In this document: positions 1 to 11,271 of the stretch, piece by piece
Layout of the letters: each line of letters opens with the position of its first letter
How positions within the stretch are numbered: the stretch's first letter is position 1
Assembly (NCBI GenBank): GCA_951812925.1
Contig: OX638369.1
Coordinates: forward strand, 66,788,228-66,852,227
DNA length: 64,000 nucleotides
Direction of reading: 5' to 3'
DNA from: Calliopum simillimum
Taxonomy: Eukaryota; Arthropoda; Insecta; Diptera; Lauxaniidae
Program-made: the position numbers and the translations under genes
Notes under the pieces: model-generated
Seen by the model: only the letters and a program-made list of their open reading frames with translations
Told to the model about the DNA's origin: nothing
Databases searched by the model: none

Positions 1-1150
1 CATATTAATAGGTAATACATATCTTAGAATAGTTACAAAACAATTTTTTTTTAAAGTAGTGCTTGTCTCAATAAAATTTCATTTTAAAGTTGAATTTGTG
101 TGGCTATTTGCATTTTGCAAAGAATTACTTGACAAACTGTATGGCGCATCCCACTTCTGAAATTTATAGTATTTAATAACTGGCCGACGCGCCCCTTTCT
201 CGTCGCCTATAGAATCGAACTGAACAATTCAACGACGACCGTGTCGACAAGCTATAAATGTAGTTTCAGAATAGTTTTTATCAAAGTTGCTTTGAGATGG
301 GATTTTTCTCACACAGTGTTTTATTTATCTTATAGAATGCATTGTTTTAAAATTAATTATCTATATATTTTGATCTTGGACAGATTTTGAAATAAAGTAT
401 ATGGTTTTTTGGCTAAATGTTACTTTAGCGACTATTGTTGTTTTTTTTTTTTTTTTGTCCAAATATGGCTCTGGGAATTAATAACAACTTCCGCTTGAAC
501 CTACTTTCGGAGATATAGCCATCGGAAGATCAGGATATATCCCTTATAAAAATCGGTATAAGTTGAGAACCCCTGGATGGATTTTAAAAATATTGATGTC
601 ATATGAAAGGTATTTTACCGGGCTATGTAATTGCTGTATTTTTCAATTTGAGTGATAGTTTTCGAGATATAACAATTTTTAAAAAATTCACCCCATTTTT
701 TCCCAAAAAACCGTTATTTTTCGCAAAAAATGTGTTATTAATCTATAACTTTAATAACTAAATTAGGAAGCGTAATTTATTTCCTTTCATTTGATACGCG
801 ACATGTATCTGAAACTGCATCATTAATAAATTTTTATAGAAAAAAACAATAATGGACCAAATCAATTTTCTTGAAATTAGGAACTTTAAACAACAACAAT
901 ACCAACACCTTAAAGCCTTTTTTATGCTTAGATTTTTAGGAGGCTCACTTGAGAAATTTTTGGCCTAAATTAATAAGTTATTGGAAAACCACACAATATG
1001 CGTCCATCAGAAATCCGGGACGATTTTGAATTCGGGTCACAAGTGTGCAATAAGGGACGGTTGATCGGTCAGCCTTATATAAGTATAATCAGTCACTCAC
1101 TGGTTTGTGATACAGAACTAGGCGTAAGTCGCAATATATGATTTACTATT
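1..1150. other. AT-rich noncoding stretch with a diverged repeat copy
   Basis: No open reading frame with protein-like composition is visible on either strand. The part from about 480 to 900 is a diverged relative of the dispersed repeat seen at 4600-4930 and 9590-9900: it shares the order of phrases around 'atagccatcggaag', 'ccggtataag' or its variants, 'atggatttt', 'attgatgtc' and 'tttcatttgat'. The rest holds poly-T runs and nothing I can name. Confidence 0.5.
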
Positions 1151-1170
1151 GAGAATGGCTATCCGGGGGG

Positions 1171-1615
1171 ACTCGCGTACGCGAAAGCTCAATTAGCGTA
1201 CGCGAAAAAAGCTTTCGGAAAACTTACGTACGCGAAATCCAGAGTAGTTCTTTCCCCCGGGGAGCTTGATAACGCATGATTAATTTATAGTTGCAGCGCA
1301 CGATAAAAAATGTTGAGTACGCTGCGCGCAATTTGGCTAGCAAACTAAGTGTTGGATATATTATAGACTGATCCGCCGCGAAGCCGGTGTTGGATTTTTG
1401 TGAGTTTTAAATCCTGAGCTGCGGCCGCAGGCCGCTCACTTACCCCTACTTTTATGTTAAATTACTGTTGTAGTAGTTGTACTGCACATCCTAAATTGAT
1501 CATGCGTAACGAAGCTGCGCCCCGGGGGAAAAAACTTCACTGGATTTCGCGCACGCAAGTTTTCCGAAAGCTTTTTTCGCGTACGCTAATTTGATTTTTC
1601 GCGTACGCTAGTCGC
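1171..1615. mobile_element. GC-rich foldback element with GCGTACGCGAAA repeats
   Basis: The segments 1171-1283 and 1498-1615 are imperfect inverted copies of each other. Both arms contain, in mirrored order, several copies of GCGTACGCGAAA, then GCTTTCGGAAAACTT, CGCGAAATCCAG, a CCCCGGGG core and an ACGCATGAT motif. The ~215-bp centre is CG-rich relative to its surroundings and has no ORF. The structure is that of a nonautonomous foldback or MITE-like element. The target-site duplication is not obvious, so the superfamily is unknown. The GC and CpG richness is unlike the flanking DNA. Confidence 0.7.
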
Positions 1616-1798
1616 CGCGAATAGACAGACTCTTTACTATATATGCATCTCCAAATAATTAGATACGGCTACCCAGCATTTAAATTGTAATAAAAAAACG
1701 AAAATCAATGATGTTTAACCAAGCTTAGTTAACTAGAAAACTTTGCTTAAATTGAACATATGTACATATATGCAAATACTACTCATTAAACATCTTAC

Positions 1799-1996
1799 CT
1801 GAAGGCTTGAACCAATACAATTTAAAAATATCACAGAGAATAAGATGAAATTTGTTGCTTTGGCCGCAAAGGCACCAATAGTTAGAGGTTTTTTAAAATC
1901 CTGTCCTTTGTTTTTGTTGGTGCCCTTTTTATCAATTATTGTTGCATCGAACACGTCATTCAAACGGCAATTAAACCTTGAATTAGGCATTTCCAT
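1799..1996 (-). CDS. candidate first coding exon of an unidentified small membrane protein
   Basis: On the minus strand an ATG at 1996-1994 in good fly context (CAGATGG) opens 66 codons that end at a strong splice donor, CAG/GTAAGA, with the GT at 1798-1797. The peptide begins MEMPNSRFNCRLNDVFDATI, has a Lys/Asn/Gly-rich segment at about residues 24-36, then a hydrophobic stretch (about residues 46-66) that could be a membrane segment. Unlike other ORFs here it matches no transposon protein I know, and it sits in single-copy-looking sequence. I do not recognise the family. The next exon was not found in 1-1797, so it is outside the window or the exon is a relic. A shadow ORF of similar length lies on the opposite strand, so coding potential is not proven. 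Confidence 0.4.
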
Positions 1997-2675
1997 CTGT
2001 TCCTTGCCACAATGCGGACAGAAGTTGAGAGCGATATTTAACTACGCCTCAATTGCAGCCAACTGAACTCCAAACTTTAAATTCTAGTATCCAATCCGAT
2101 AAAAACGAAGTAATTTACGCAAAATTTCATAAACAAATCAAGATCGAAGGAAAGAAAACGAACGCAGTCTAATGCACGAATACCGAATACATACGAACAA
2201 ACACAAACAGCGACTGATGAGTAATTTATTATCTTTTTTTTTTTTTTTATTTAATTAAAAACTCAGCTACTTTGTCAAGTCTGTTTTAAATTTAGATAAT
2301 TTGTGAAAAAACAATTTTCGAACATCTATGTTCTTGAGAAAAATGTCCATAAAACTTCAGCTGTGAACGTTTTAGTACTTATTTCGGTTTTATTATCGCC
2401 TGAGATTCTTGGTTGCTTTTAATATATGTATTTTGATAAATAATTGTAAATATATTTTATAAAAGAGAAACTTGTATCCTTAGAAACATATTTAGCTAAA
2501 CTGAATTTTTATGGTATCGACTTTTTATACCCAGTTTACACTTGCGAAAAGGGCCGTTCGCACTTTCAAATTATGTAGTTTTAAATTTCACGAACTCAAA
2601 TTTGTTTGGCATCACTAATTAGAACTCTGAGAGTACCCACCATCAAATCACTTTGGTCGAACTAGGGTGGTGGGC
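1997..2675. other. noncoding, upstream of the candidate exon
   Basis: AT-rich sequence with no convincing ORF. If the exon at 1799-1996 is real, its 5' UTR and promoter lie in the first few hundred bases here, but I see no clear TATA box or initiator. The last part (2640-2675) leads into a dispersed repeat. Confidence 0.4.
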
Positions 2676-2896
2676 AGATGCCCGCAGGGCACTTAGATTT
2701 GTTGTTGTTTCCCATAGAAAATTAAAAAAAATTGTTTTGAGCGAGAGAGAATGAACTTTTGCACGACGGGCAGAATTATTCATTTTTGTGAAGTGCGTCA
2801 CTGTCAGACTTCATGGGGCATAAGTGTTGCGATGGAACAAATGAAAAGCGTACTTGCTTTTAGTAGCAAAAATAATACTTTTTGTAGAAGAAAAAT
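2676..2896. repeat. dispersed repeat D1, copy 1, left piece
   Basis: This segment is closely similar to 8816-9020: both run through 'ttagatttgttgttgtttcc', 'gcgagagaatgaacttttgca', 'gtgttgcgatggaacaaat' and 'gtagcaaaaataatac'. Copy 1 is then interrupted by a LINE fragment and resumes at about 4027. No coding capacity. Confidence 0.75.
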
Positions 2897-4026
2897 ATGT
2901 ATGTATTCTCCTTTAACTCCTAGGAGGAGCATAGGGCCAATATGAAATCTCTCCATTTGTCACGATCCCTTGCGATGACTTTGATCTCTTGCCACGATTT
3001 TCCCGATTCTTGGATTTCCTTTTCCAACGACCTTTTCCAGTTGGTTTTGGGTCTACCACGTCCTCTACTGCCTTGTGGATTCCACTCAAGGGCCTGGCGA
3101 CAAACTTCGCTGTGTGGTTTCCGGAGAGTGTGACCAATCCATCCCCATTTGCGCAGCTTGATCTCGTTTGCTATAGCCTTCTGTTTGCATTTTTGATGTA
3201 GCTCGGCATTTGATATAGTGCGAGGCCACCAAACCTTTAATATACGCCTTAAGCATTTGTTGACGAATACTTGCAGCTTGTTTGTTAGTTGTTCAGTAAC
3301 AAGCCATGTTTCGCACCCATATAACAAAACCGATTTCACATTCGAATCAAAAATGCGCACTCTCGTTTTGGTGGATATAACGGATGAAGACCATATTTTG
3401 TTCAGTTGAGCAAACGCGCCTTTTATTTAGAGTTCGGACATTCCAAGAGCCGATGCGTGTTCGAGTTTTCATCGAAAGGATTTTAAAATTTTGAGAAACC
3501 ATATTGGTTCCAGTTATAGGAGAATCATTCCTAACTATGCATGTTTCTTGCACCTCCAAATCCGATGTGCATGCTGCCGAGGCAGGTGGATTAACCACAC
3601 TCTGGTGGGTACCACTTGGAGAGTTATTTCCCATCGTTTTCCGATCCATGCTTCATTAGTATAATCTTCTCGGCAACGCCCCACGCAGTAAGTTATAAGC
3701 TTAAAGCTGGATCCGGCAAGCGCTGCAAATATAGTGGCCAAATTCACTTTTAATTTCAGCCGTCCAATCTGGAACAGACGCTGACCTGGGAGCCGCCCAC
3801 TCTGGATCAGACGCTTCAGGATTTCGACAAGATGCTTATTTTAAGGCGGCATCGACTCGCCTTGTCAGTGCCAGTTACGGGCATTGTGGGTTTTTCTTTC
3901 GAGGCGCAACGCTGTCCAACGCTACACCCTTCCACACCCTGGCTGGTCACCCGCTTTTAGTCGCCTTTTACGACAGGCATGCTTACCTCGGGCATATTCT
4001 GACCCCTTACCCGCAGGGGTAAGGTG
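2897..4026 (-). mobile_element. internally deleted RTE-like LINE inserted in repeat D1
   Basis: Read on the minus strand, the element starts near 4022 with a 5' region containing GGTAAGCATGCCTGTCGTAA and AGGCGACTAA, a phrase I associate with RTE-type LINEs. It passes into the first residues of an endonuclease, then jumps to the last part of a reverse transcriptase, and ends near 2900 with GGAGTTAAAGGA. Comparison with the uninterrupted repeat copy at 8816-10100 shows the extra ~1.1 kb and sets approximate borders. A precise target-site duplication is not resolved. Confidence 0.75.
2920..3649 (-). pseudogene. RTE-like LINE polyprotein: endonuclease start fused to RT C-terminus
   Basis: The upstream frame (about 3649-3425) carries the typical opening of an APE-type endonuclease, TRIGSWNVRTL. 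The sequence then switches abruptly to the C-terminal part of a non-LTR reverse transcriptase (3360-2920), with LLYGCETW, the WGWIGHTLRK motif and the basic GRGRPKTNWKRSLE tail typical of RTE-like and related elements. The whole of the endonuclease core and RT catalytic region is missing, so an internal deletion near 3400-3425 joined the two ends, with a change of frame. The ORF ends at a stop after ALCSS. This is a dead copy. Clade assignment to RTE is from motif memory and could be a neighbouring clade. Confidence 0.8.
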
Positions 4027-5290
4027 GAAAAAAATAGTGAAACAATACTTTTTGTAATAATCACTTGCTTTAAGTGAATTAACTCTTAATAACCGTAGTC
4101 ATCCACTTCCATGTTAGGAAATATCAGGTACAAAATTGAAAATAAAAAAATAAAGCAATATTACGCATAAACCAAATTAAAATGAACCATTTGCATGTTT
4201 TTTTTTTCCAAGTGGTAGGCAGGATTGAATTTGAATTGGAACTCGAATTTCAATTTGTTCATGCATCTTTTGCATAAATGATATTAGTTTGGAAAATTGT
4301 TTTTGGATTTTTCCACCAAAAAATTTTTACTTACACTTTTTCAATTAGAAAAAAGCACGCAAAAGTCAACGATAGGGTTATTTTAAGTTGATACTGATAG
4401 AATTTTCTAACATTTTCCAATTGTATACCTACTACTTCTTAAGTGACAGTTAACAATAAGAAATTTTTTGAACAAATAATTTGTGTTTGAGGTTTTTCAG
4501 GCTAAACTTTACCTTAGGACCCAAATTCAAATTTGGTTTAAATCAAGCTTTTGTTGTTAAAGTTATGATTCTTACAAAGAATGTGCAATCAAAAAGTTCA
4601 GCACGGATCAAGTTTTGGAGGTATAGCCATCGGAAGGTCGGGATATAGCTTTTATGAAAACCGGTATAAGTTCTGAAACCCAAAATGGATTTTAATAATA
4701 TTGATGTCGTATGAAAAGTATTTTCACTTGCTAGAAAATCAATGTACAAAAGTCTTAACTCCGAATGATGATCGTCGAGATATTGCGAATTTCGAAAAAT
4801 TATGAGCATTTTTTTTTTTGTAGAGCACTATACTTTCCAAAAGATATCTTATAAACCCAGTTTTAATAACAAATTATGGAACCCTTATCTATTTCCTTTC
4901 ATTTGATATGCACCTGATTTTCTTCATTAGTACCCTGGTTGCAGCGATATTAAATGCTGCTTCTTCTTAAACTACGAAAATGTCAAAATTTTCTAGTCTT
5001 TTGACAGATAGCAAGGCAAGATCAGGGTTCCATTTTTGTTTATTTTGACAACTTGCCATAACTATTATTATTGAATCATGTTCATTAGCACATTTTTTAT
5101 GGGAGAGTAAAAAAATAAACCAAAGAAATGTTCATGAAATTTATCATATATTAAAAACAACAACAACAAACACAATAAAATATAAAAAACTTGCTATCCT
5201 GATGGACAAAAAAAAAAACTGGGCTTTGTAAAGTAAATTAGTTCCGTTTTTCGTTTTCCTTTGCTTGCCAACAAAGTCAACGCATTGTTG
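4027..5290. repeat. dispersed repeat D1, copy 1, right piece
   Basis: Closely parallels 9033-10100, from 'gaaacaatactttttg' through 'cccaaaatggattttaataa' to 'tgccaacaaagtcaacgca'. Copy 1 has about 150-200 bp that copy 2 lacks (for example around 4920-5080). No protein-coding frame. The phrases resemble fly satellite-like dispersed repeats rather than a coding transposon. Confidence 0.75.
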
Positions 5291-5525
5291 CGGATTGGTT
5301 CAATTTTGCAGATTTATTTTTGCTAGTTGATTTTTACGCAAACGCTTTTCGATTTGATTGTAAATTTAAAATTAACCGTCGGCCACCTACCGGCAAAAAG
5401 CACTCAGCCTTTTGCACAAATCGAAAAGCTTTGTGTTTTTGTAAATACATAATTGACCCTGAAATAATCTTGTTATATACATGAAAACTGTATTTGCAGT
5501 CCCATCGTAACGGCGTTCAAAAAAA

Positions 5526-5655
5526 AAAAGAACAAAGAAAATGCCACTGCGCATGTCAATTTTTTTATGCTAGGAAACATGCGATCAGCGAAAGAACAAA
5601 GAAAATGCCACGGCGCATGTAAATTTTTTGCTAGCAGACATGCGGTATGCAAGTT
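5526..5655. repeat. two-copy ~65-bp direct repeat
   Basis: The stretch 'agaacaaagaaaatgccac' followed by 'gcgcatgt' occurs at 5528 and again at 5593, each followed by a T-run, 'gcta' and 'acatgcg'. The copies differ at several bases. No known function. Confidence 0.6.
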
Positions 5656-5851
5656 CAGTTGGATTTTAGCGTGGCATGCGGTAGGCCAGAATCGGTGCGT
5701 GTACGATACAAGAAAAAAGAAAGGAGAAAAAAACAAAAAACTCCTGCGATTTGCGAATACGTTTTTCTTAAGAAAATTTCAATTAATAAAGACAAAAACA
5801 AAATAAAATTTAAAGTCGCGATCGAGCTAAAAGTAAAGCAAACTAAATACC

Positions 5852-5860
5852 TATAAAAGG
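5852..5860 (+). promoter_or_regulatory. TATA box (TATAAAAGG), possibly of a solo LTR
   Basis: TATAAAAGG at 5852-5860 is a full consensus TATA box, with an initiator-like AGTT about 32 bp downstream (5884). A polyadenylation signal AATAAAG follows at about 6112, and the sequence ...GTAGTTACA ends at 6127. TATA, start, AATAAA and a CA end in this order would fit an LTR running from about 5472 (TGTTATATAC) to 6127. I saw no second LTR and no clear primer binding site, so a host promoter is equally possible. Confidence 0.35.
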
Positions 5861-7284
5861 CAGCGTGAAAAGCTTGTCGTGCTAGTTACCGTGGAAGTAA
5901 TTTTTTTTGCATGGCGTTTGGGAAATAAATTCCGCGATATCGTCTTTACAAAAATTAAATACAAATAAATCTAGTTTAAAGCGAACGAAAATAAAAAAAA
6001 AAAAGAAAAGAAAAGATGCATTTAGAACAATCAAAAACCCGTGTTATAAATGTATGAATACTTAATAGAACTTATAAGTAATCCACAATGTACGTATTGC
6101 ACTGTTTGTTAAATAAAGTAGTTACAAAAAAAAAAAGAATTTGTGAAGCGCTAGTGCTCCCGCGAGTGTCACATAAACCACCTATAACAACAAAAAAAAA
6201 AAACCAACAAAAAAAAAAAAAAGGAGAAAACCATAGTGGGTGTTGTGCCTTGCTATTGTAGCTAACACCATCAAAATAACAGTGAAACAGGGCAAAGTGA
6301 ATACTAGACAAAAACAAAGAATTATTTGTAACTCTGGCCTCATCAAGCGAAAGTTTTTATAAGTGTTGTGTGACATGCTATAAGTTGCATATAAACTACA
6401 TAAAAATATGGTAAGAGTGATTAGCAAGTTTAAGCCCAATTTAACTTTTCACCTCAAAGAAACACAAAAAGAAAAAAACAACATATTTGGTGGTCGCTAA
6501 TAATAAATATATATAATAAATTGAAATACTTTTTTTTTTACAAATAATCGAAATACAAATAAATTTTAATATAAGAAAGAATTATACAACACAATAATAA
6601 AAACAAAAAAAAACAAACTAAAAACGGAAATGGTTTGGAAAGCTACACACTTAAACTAAACCAAGAAACTAAACCAAAAAGTAACTGCGACACCAACTAA
6701 AATTGCCAAAACATGATGACAGCGATCAAGGCGGTAAGCGAGTAGCAGCATCAACCACCAGCTGACTTTATTTTTATTTATCTTCATTTTTATTTGTATA
6801 ATCAATATTATTAGGAGTATTAAGATCATTATTATCAAGACGTAGTTTTCAAAACAAAAAAAAATCAAAATTAATTTCATATCTTTATAATTATTATTAA
6901 CAAATACTAGACATTAGTGGGCCCACCCAAAACGAAGAAAAGAAAGTAAAAACTTATTATTAGTATGTTAGGCTTAGTTGATTTGAACTATTAAAAACTT
7001 AAATTGTGAAATTTAAAAAAAAAACAAATATGTCAGTCTAAGTTATTTAATTGGGGGAATGTCGAAAAGGGGGAGGGAAAGCAGGACATAGCAGCGTTAA
7101 AACGTAAGTTCCATGAGCACGGATTTTTATAAATTTTCCAATCTTTTTTTTTATGCTTACGCACAGGCAATGGAAATAGGGCGAAGCACGAACCAAATTC
7201 TAGCCGGGATATATGCTTTCGAACGAGTTGAATTTGATTTCATGAAAATGGAAAAATTTTAATAGCAACAAGCCTGCGTAACAG
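5861..7284. other. AT-rich noncoding stretch
   Basis: Long A-runs and AAT-rich sequence, with no ORF of protein-like composition on either strand. ATGGTAAGAG at 6408 looks like a splice donor but has no recognisable exon before it. If 5472-6127 is an LTR, its internal region should follow here, but no gag or pol motif is present. Confidence 0.45.
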
Positions 7285-7665
7285 CATTTTTGCAAAAAAT
7301 TTGCTAGTGTAAGCTAGCCCTAACACCTTTTGTAAAAAAAAAAAAAACAAATTGTTTATCATTTTGCATACTCGTATTTTAGCGGCAAATAAATGCGAAG
7401 CCGAAAAGCTAGCCTTAACACCTTTTGTAAAAAAAAGCAAATTGTTTATCATTTTGCATATATTAGCGGCAAATAAATGCGAAGCCGAAAACATTTGTTA
7501 TAATTTTGTGCTAGCAACATTTAAAATGACAATGAGTAGGCAGTGGAATAAGTCCGAAGCAGAAAAGCTAATTTTATTGTGGGAGTAACATATGTGCATA
7601 TGTAATTTGACAGGCGCTAGAAATGTGTTGCCGTTGTTTCACCTAATTTCACTATCGAACTGAAA
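7285..7665. repeat. dispersed repeat R2, copy A, with internal tandem duplication
   Basis: Copy A shares 'tttgctagtgtaagctagcc', 'aacaccttttgt', 'caaattgtttatcattttgc', 'gcgaagccgaaaa' and, later, 'gacaggcgctagaaatgtgt' and 'cactatcgaactgaaa' with 10109-10260 plus 15341-15605. Inside copy A a ~90-bp block is duplicated in tandem (7311-7406 and 7408-7491). A short plus frame at 7527-7588 reads like the start of a Myb/SANT-like domain (WNKSEAEKLILLWE), suggesting a decayed DNA transposon, but it is too short to assign. Confidence 0.65.
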
Positions 7666-7789
7666 AGTAGTAAGAAAAAATGCAACCGTGAAAATCGGCC
7701 CTTGCCCTTCGTGTGATCAACAAACACTCTAAATCGAAAATAAATCTGAAAGAGCGGAAATGAGCGTAAAAAACTGGTTTGCCCAGCGA

Positions 7790-7891
7790 GCATCTGCCCT
7801 CCGTGTGAGTGCGACCTATTAAGATGAAATCGTCTATTGACATGTCTTCAGGGCTGTCTGCAAAGGTCGCACTCACACGGAGGGCAGATGC
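7790..7891. repeat. perfect 28-bp inverted repeat (hairpin)
   Basis: GCATCTGCCCTCCGTGTGAG and the next 8 bases (7790-7817) are the exact reverse complement of 7864-7891, separated by a 46-nt loop. The right arm runs straight into CCCGCAGGGCACTTA, which also occurs at 2680 next to repeat D1. Related phrases recur at 7695 and 8635-8660, so this is probably the end structure of a small transposable element. Confidence 0.85.
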
Positions 7892-8815
7892 CCGCAGGGC
7901 ACTTATGTCGTTTTCCATTGGGAAATCTAGATTCTGCTTTCAGATCAAAAATTTTTCTTGCTGAATGGAACACGAAAACAGAGCAAGTATTTTATTTTTG
8001 CTGTAGCGGATGACAGGAACAAATGTTTTGACATATGTAGAAACAAATAAGGGTATAGTAGTGAATTTTGAAAACTAAAAATAAATAAACAAAGTTTTTT
8101 AGAATATAAAAAAGTGATTCAGATGAATGGTATCGAAAGTCAAGAAAATTACTACCATCAACATTCCTGAATCCTGTTAAGCACAATAGAAATTAGCCGA
8201 AAAAATTTAAACAACGATTTCACTTTTTTCGGGTTTTATTTTTCTTTTGTAAATTAATTCCAACCGCCTGAATAAATACAAAAAAAAAACTTAGATCTTA
8301 CATTTTTGCTCAAAAGTTGGTTTTTTCTTCTGTTCCCGAAATTCATGGCATGCGTAACATCAGTTGAACCATCTAAAAACTGAGCGCCTAAGTCAGATAA
8401 ATAACCTTCATCGTCGTATCACGATGTATCCTTCTCTGGATGTAAATGAATGACGGAGCCATTTATGCCAGATGCAGTTATGAATAGCAGCAAAACTCAA
8501 ACCCTTTAAATATTCTTGAAACTTCCAATTTTGTTGCACCTGATATTTTATCCAAAAATTGTTTGTTATATTCGACTTTTTAAAAAATAATAAATATTTT
8601 TTAATTGTCAAAAGATGCTGCCACTTTGGCACTTGCCCTTCATGCTTGTAATAGTGTGAGTGCGAGCAAATGAAATCTGAGAAAAAATCTAGATTTGAAA
8701 AAATTGATCTGAGATCAAAAAATTTTGCTCTAGATTTCCCAATGGAACGCAAATTGTAATAGATTTTGATCTAGATCAAAAAAAGATTGCTCTTTTTTAC
8801 CCAATGGAAAACGAC
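7892..8815. other. noncoding, fragments related to the neighbouring hairpin family
   Basis: AT-rich with no convincing ORF. Phrases such as 'cgttttccattgggaaatct', 'gatctagatcaaaaaaag' and 'ttacccaatggaaaacgaca' recur in both orientations between 7900 and 8820, which suggests overlapping remnants of one small nonautonomous element. Confidence 0.4.
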
Positions 8816-10100
8816 ATTAGATTTGTTGTTGTTTCCCATAGAAAATTAAAAAAAAATTGTTTTGAGCGAGAGAATGAACTTTTGCATGGCGGGCAGAATA
8901 ATTCATTTTTGTGAGGTGCGTCAGATTTCATTCGGCAAAAGTGTTGCGATGGAACAAATAAAAAGCGTACTTACTTTTAGTAGCAAAAATAATACTTTTT
9001 GAAGAAGAAAAAATATCTTTTTTTAAATGGCATGGAAAAAAATAGTGAAACAATACTTTTTGCAACAATCAATTGCTTTAAGTGAATTAATTCACTTCGA
9101 TGTTAGAAAATAGCAGATACAAAATTGAAAATAAAAAAATACAGCAATATTACACAAACCAAATTAAAATGGACCATTTGCATGTTTTTTTTTCCAAGTG
9201 GTAGGCAGGATTGAATTTGAATTGGAACTCGAATTTCAATTTGTTCATGCATCTTTTGCTTAAATGATATTTGTTTGGAAAATTGATCTTGGATTTTTCC
9301 ACCAAAATATTTTTACCTACACTTTTTCAATTAGAAAAAAGCACGTAAAAGTGAACGATAGGGTTTTTTTAAGTTGGTACTGATCGAATTTTCTAACATT
9401 TTCCAATTGTATACCTACTACTTCTTAATTGACAGTTTACATTAAGAAATTTTTTGAACAAATTTATTTGTGTTTGAAGTTTTTCTGGCTAAACTTTACC
9501 TTAGGACCCAAATCTCAATTTGGTTTAAATCAAGCTTTTGTTGTTACAGTTATGGTACTTACAAAGAATGTGCAATCAAAAAGTTCAGCATGGATCTAGT
9601 TTTGGAGGTATAGTCATCGGAAGGTCGGGATATAGCTTTCATGAAAACCGGTATAAATTCTGAAACCCAAAATGGATTTTAATAATATTGATGTCGTATG
9701 AGAAGTATTTTCACTTGTTAGAAAACCAATGCACGAAAATCTTAAATCTGACTGATGATCGTCGAGATATGGCAAATTTCGAAAAATTATGAGCATTTTT
9801 TTTTAAAGCAATATATTTTCCAAAAAATGTCTTATAAACCCAGTTTTAGTAACAAATTATGGAACCCTAATCTATTTCCTTTCATTTGATATGCACCTGA
9901 TTTTCTCCATTAGCACATTTTTATGGGAAAGTAAAAAAATAAACCATAGAAATTTTTATGAAATTTATAAAATATTAAAAACACTAACAAAAACAAACAG
10001 AATAAAACAATAATGATTGATAAAACAAAAAACTGGGCTTTGTAAAGTAAATTAGTTCCGTTTTTCGTTTTCCTCTGCTTGCCAACAAAGTCAACGCATT
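8816..10100. repeat. dispersed repeat D1, copy 2 (uninterrupted)
   Basis: Collinear with 2676-2896 plus 4027-5290, without the LINE fragment found in copy 1, so it serves as the empty site for that insertion. At its right end it passes straight into repeat R2 copy B (10109 onward). Confidence 0.75.
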
Positions 10101-10496
10101 TTTGCACAAACTTTGCTAGTGTAAGCTAGCCCTAACACCTTTTGTCAAAAAAAAAAAAAAAAAAACAAATTGTTTATCATTTTGCATATATTAGCAGCAA
10201 GTAAATGCGAAGCCGAAAACATTTGTTATAATTTTGTGCTAGCTACATTTAAAATTACAATAGCCGTGTTCACGATCCGGAGCATTTATTTATTTTATTT
10301 TTTATTTATTTATTTAAGTTTCATTTACTGAGCTGTAATGCCCTTATAAATTACAATAATGATTTTTTATATACAATTAAAAATATAAACATTGAAACAA
10401 ATGATCGAGACTAAAAATTATAATTTGATATAAAACAGCTCACAAATAAGAGCAAGGTAACAACCGGCTGGATCCGAAGGTAGTGGTAGCAAACAA

Positions 10497-11025
10497 GGTG
10501 GTTCAAATAGTACCGGAACAAAGCATTATTGAATTATGCAATTTGAAAGAATACTCGCAAGAGTTTTCTTAAATTGCTTTTCTAAACTCTTTGCCCAGGA
10601 GCTATGGTATGGCAGAGAATGGTGCTCGCAAACCACCCTAGCGCTAGAAGGAAGCTATACATTGCAACCACTATCCCGACGAAAGCGCAGGTAGGAGCGC
10701 TATGGCCCACAGCGTTAGATGAAACGCTTTGTGGAAGCTGGTATGATGAAAGTAGTGGTTACAAAAAAAAAGGAAAGTGGTTCAAATAGTACCGGAACAA
10801 AGCATTATTGAAATATGCAATTTGAGAGATACTAGCAAGAGTTTCCTTAAATTGCTTTTCTAAACTCTTTGGCAAGGAACTATGGCACGGCAGAGAATGG
10901 TGCTCACGAACCACCCTAGCGCTAGAAGGACGCTGTACATTGCAAACACTATCTCGACGAAAAGCGCTGGAAGGAGCGGTATGGCCATAGCGTTAGATGA
11001 AACGCTTTGTGGAAGCTGGTACGAT
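10497..11025. repeat. ~250-bp direct duplication inside the LINE
   Basis: Two copies (about 10497-10752 and 10778-11022) share 'gtggttcaaatagtaccgga', 'acaaagcattattga', 'aaccaccctagcgctagaag' and 'gatgaaacgctttgtggaag'. They differ by scattered substitutions and small indels. The unit has a short open plus frame but no recognisable protein family. It occupies the place where the ORF2 C-terminus of the surrounding LINE should be, so it was inserted or moved in by recombination. Confidence 0.75.
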
Positions 11026-11271
11026 AAATTGCCATCGTAATGAAATTAGTGGATGATGTAACGATGCATGTCATAATAATCGTTGTATTTCTTGTAGGCT
11101 GGAAATGATACCGCAGCTAAGCGATGTAAAGAGTTGACACAGTTATGGACTGTGGATGCTCAAATTCAAAAGAACGCGTGCACAATGGACGCTTAGTTCT
11201 TAAAGAAAATAGCAAAGTAGCACTCTGTGGCATGCCGCTGCAATCTTACAGAATGATGTTTTCCAAGTAAT

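Noticed and set aside
6072..6439. Hydrophobic minus-strand ORFs rich in Phe
   Set aside because: They come from A-runs on the plus strand; no family resemblance and no splice support.
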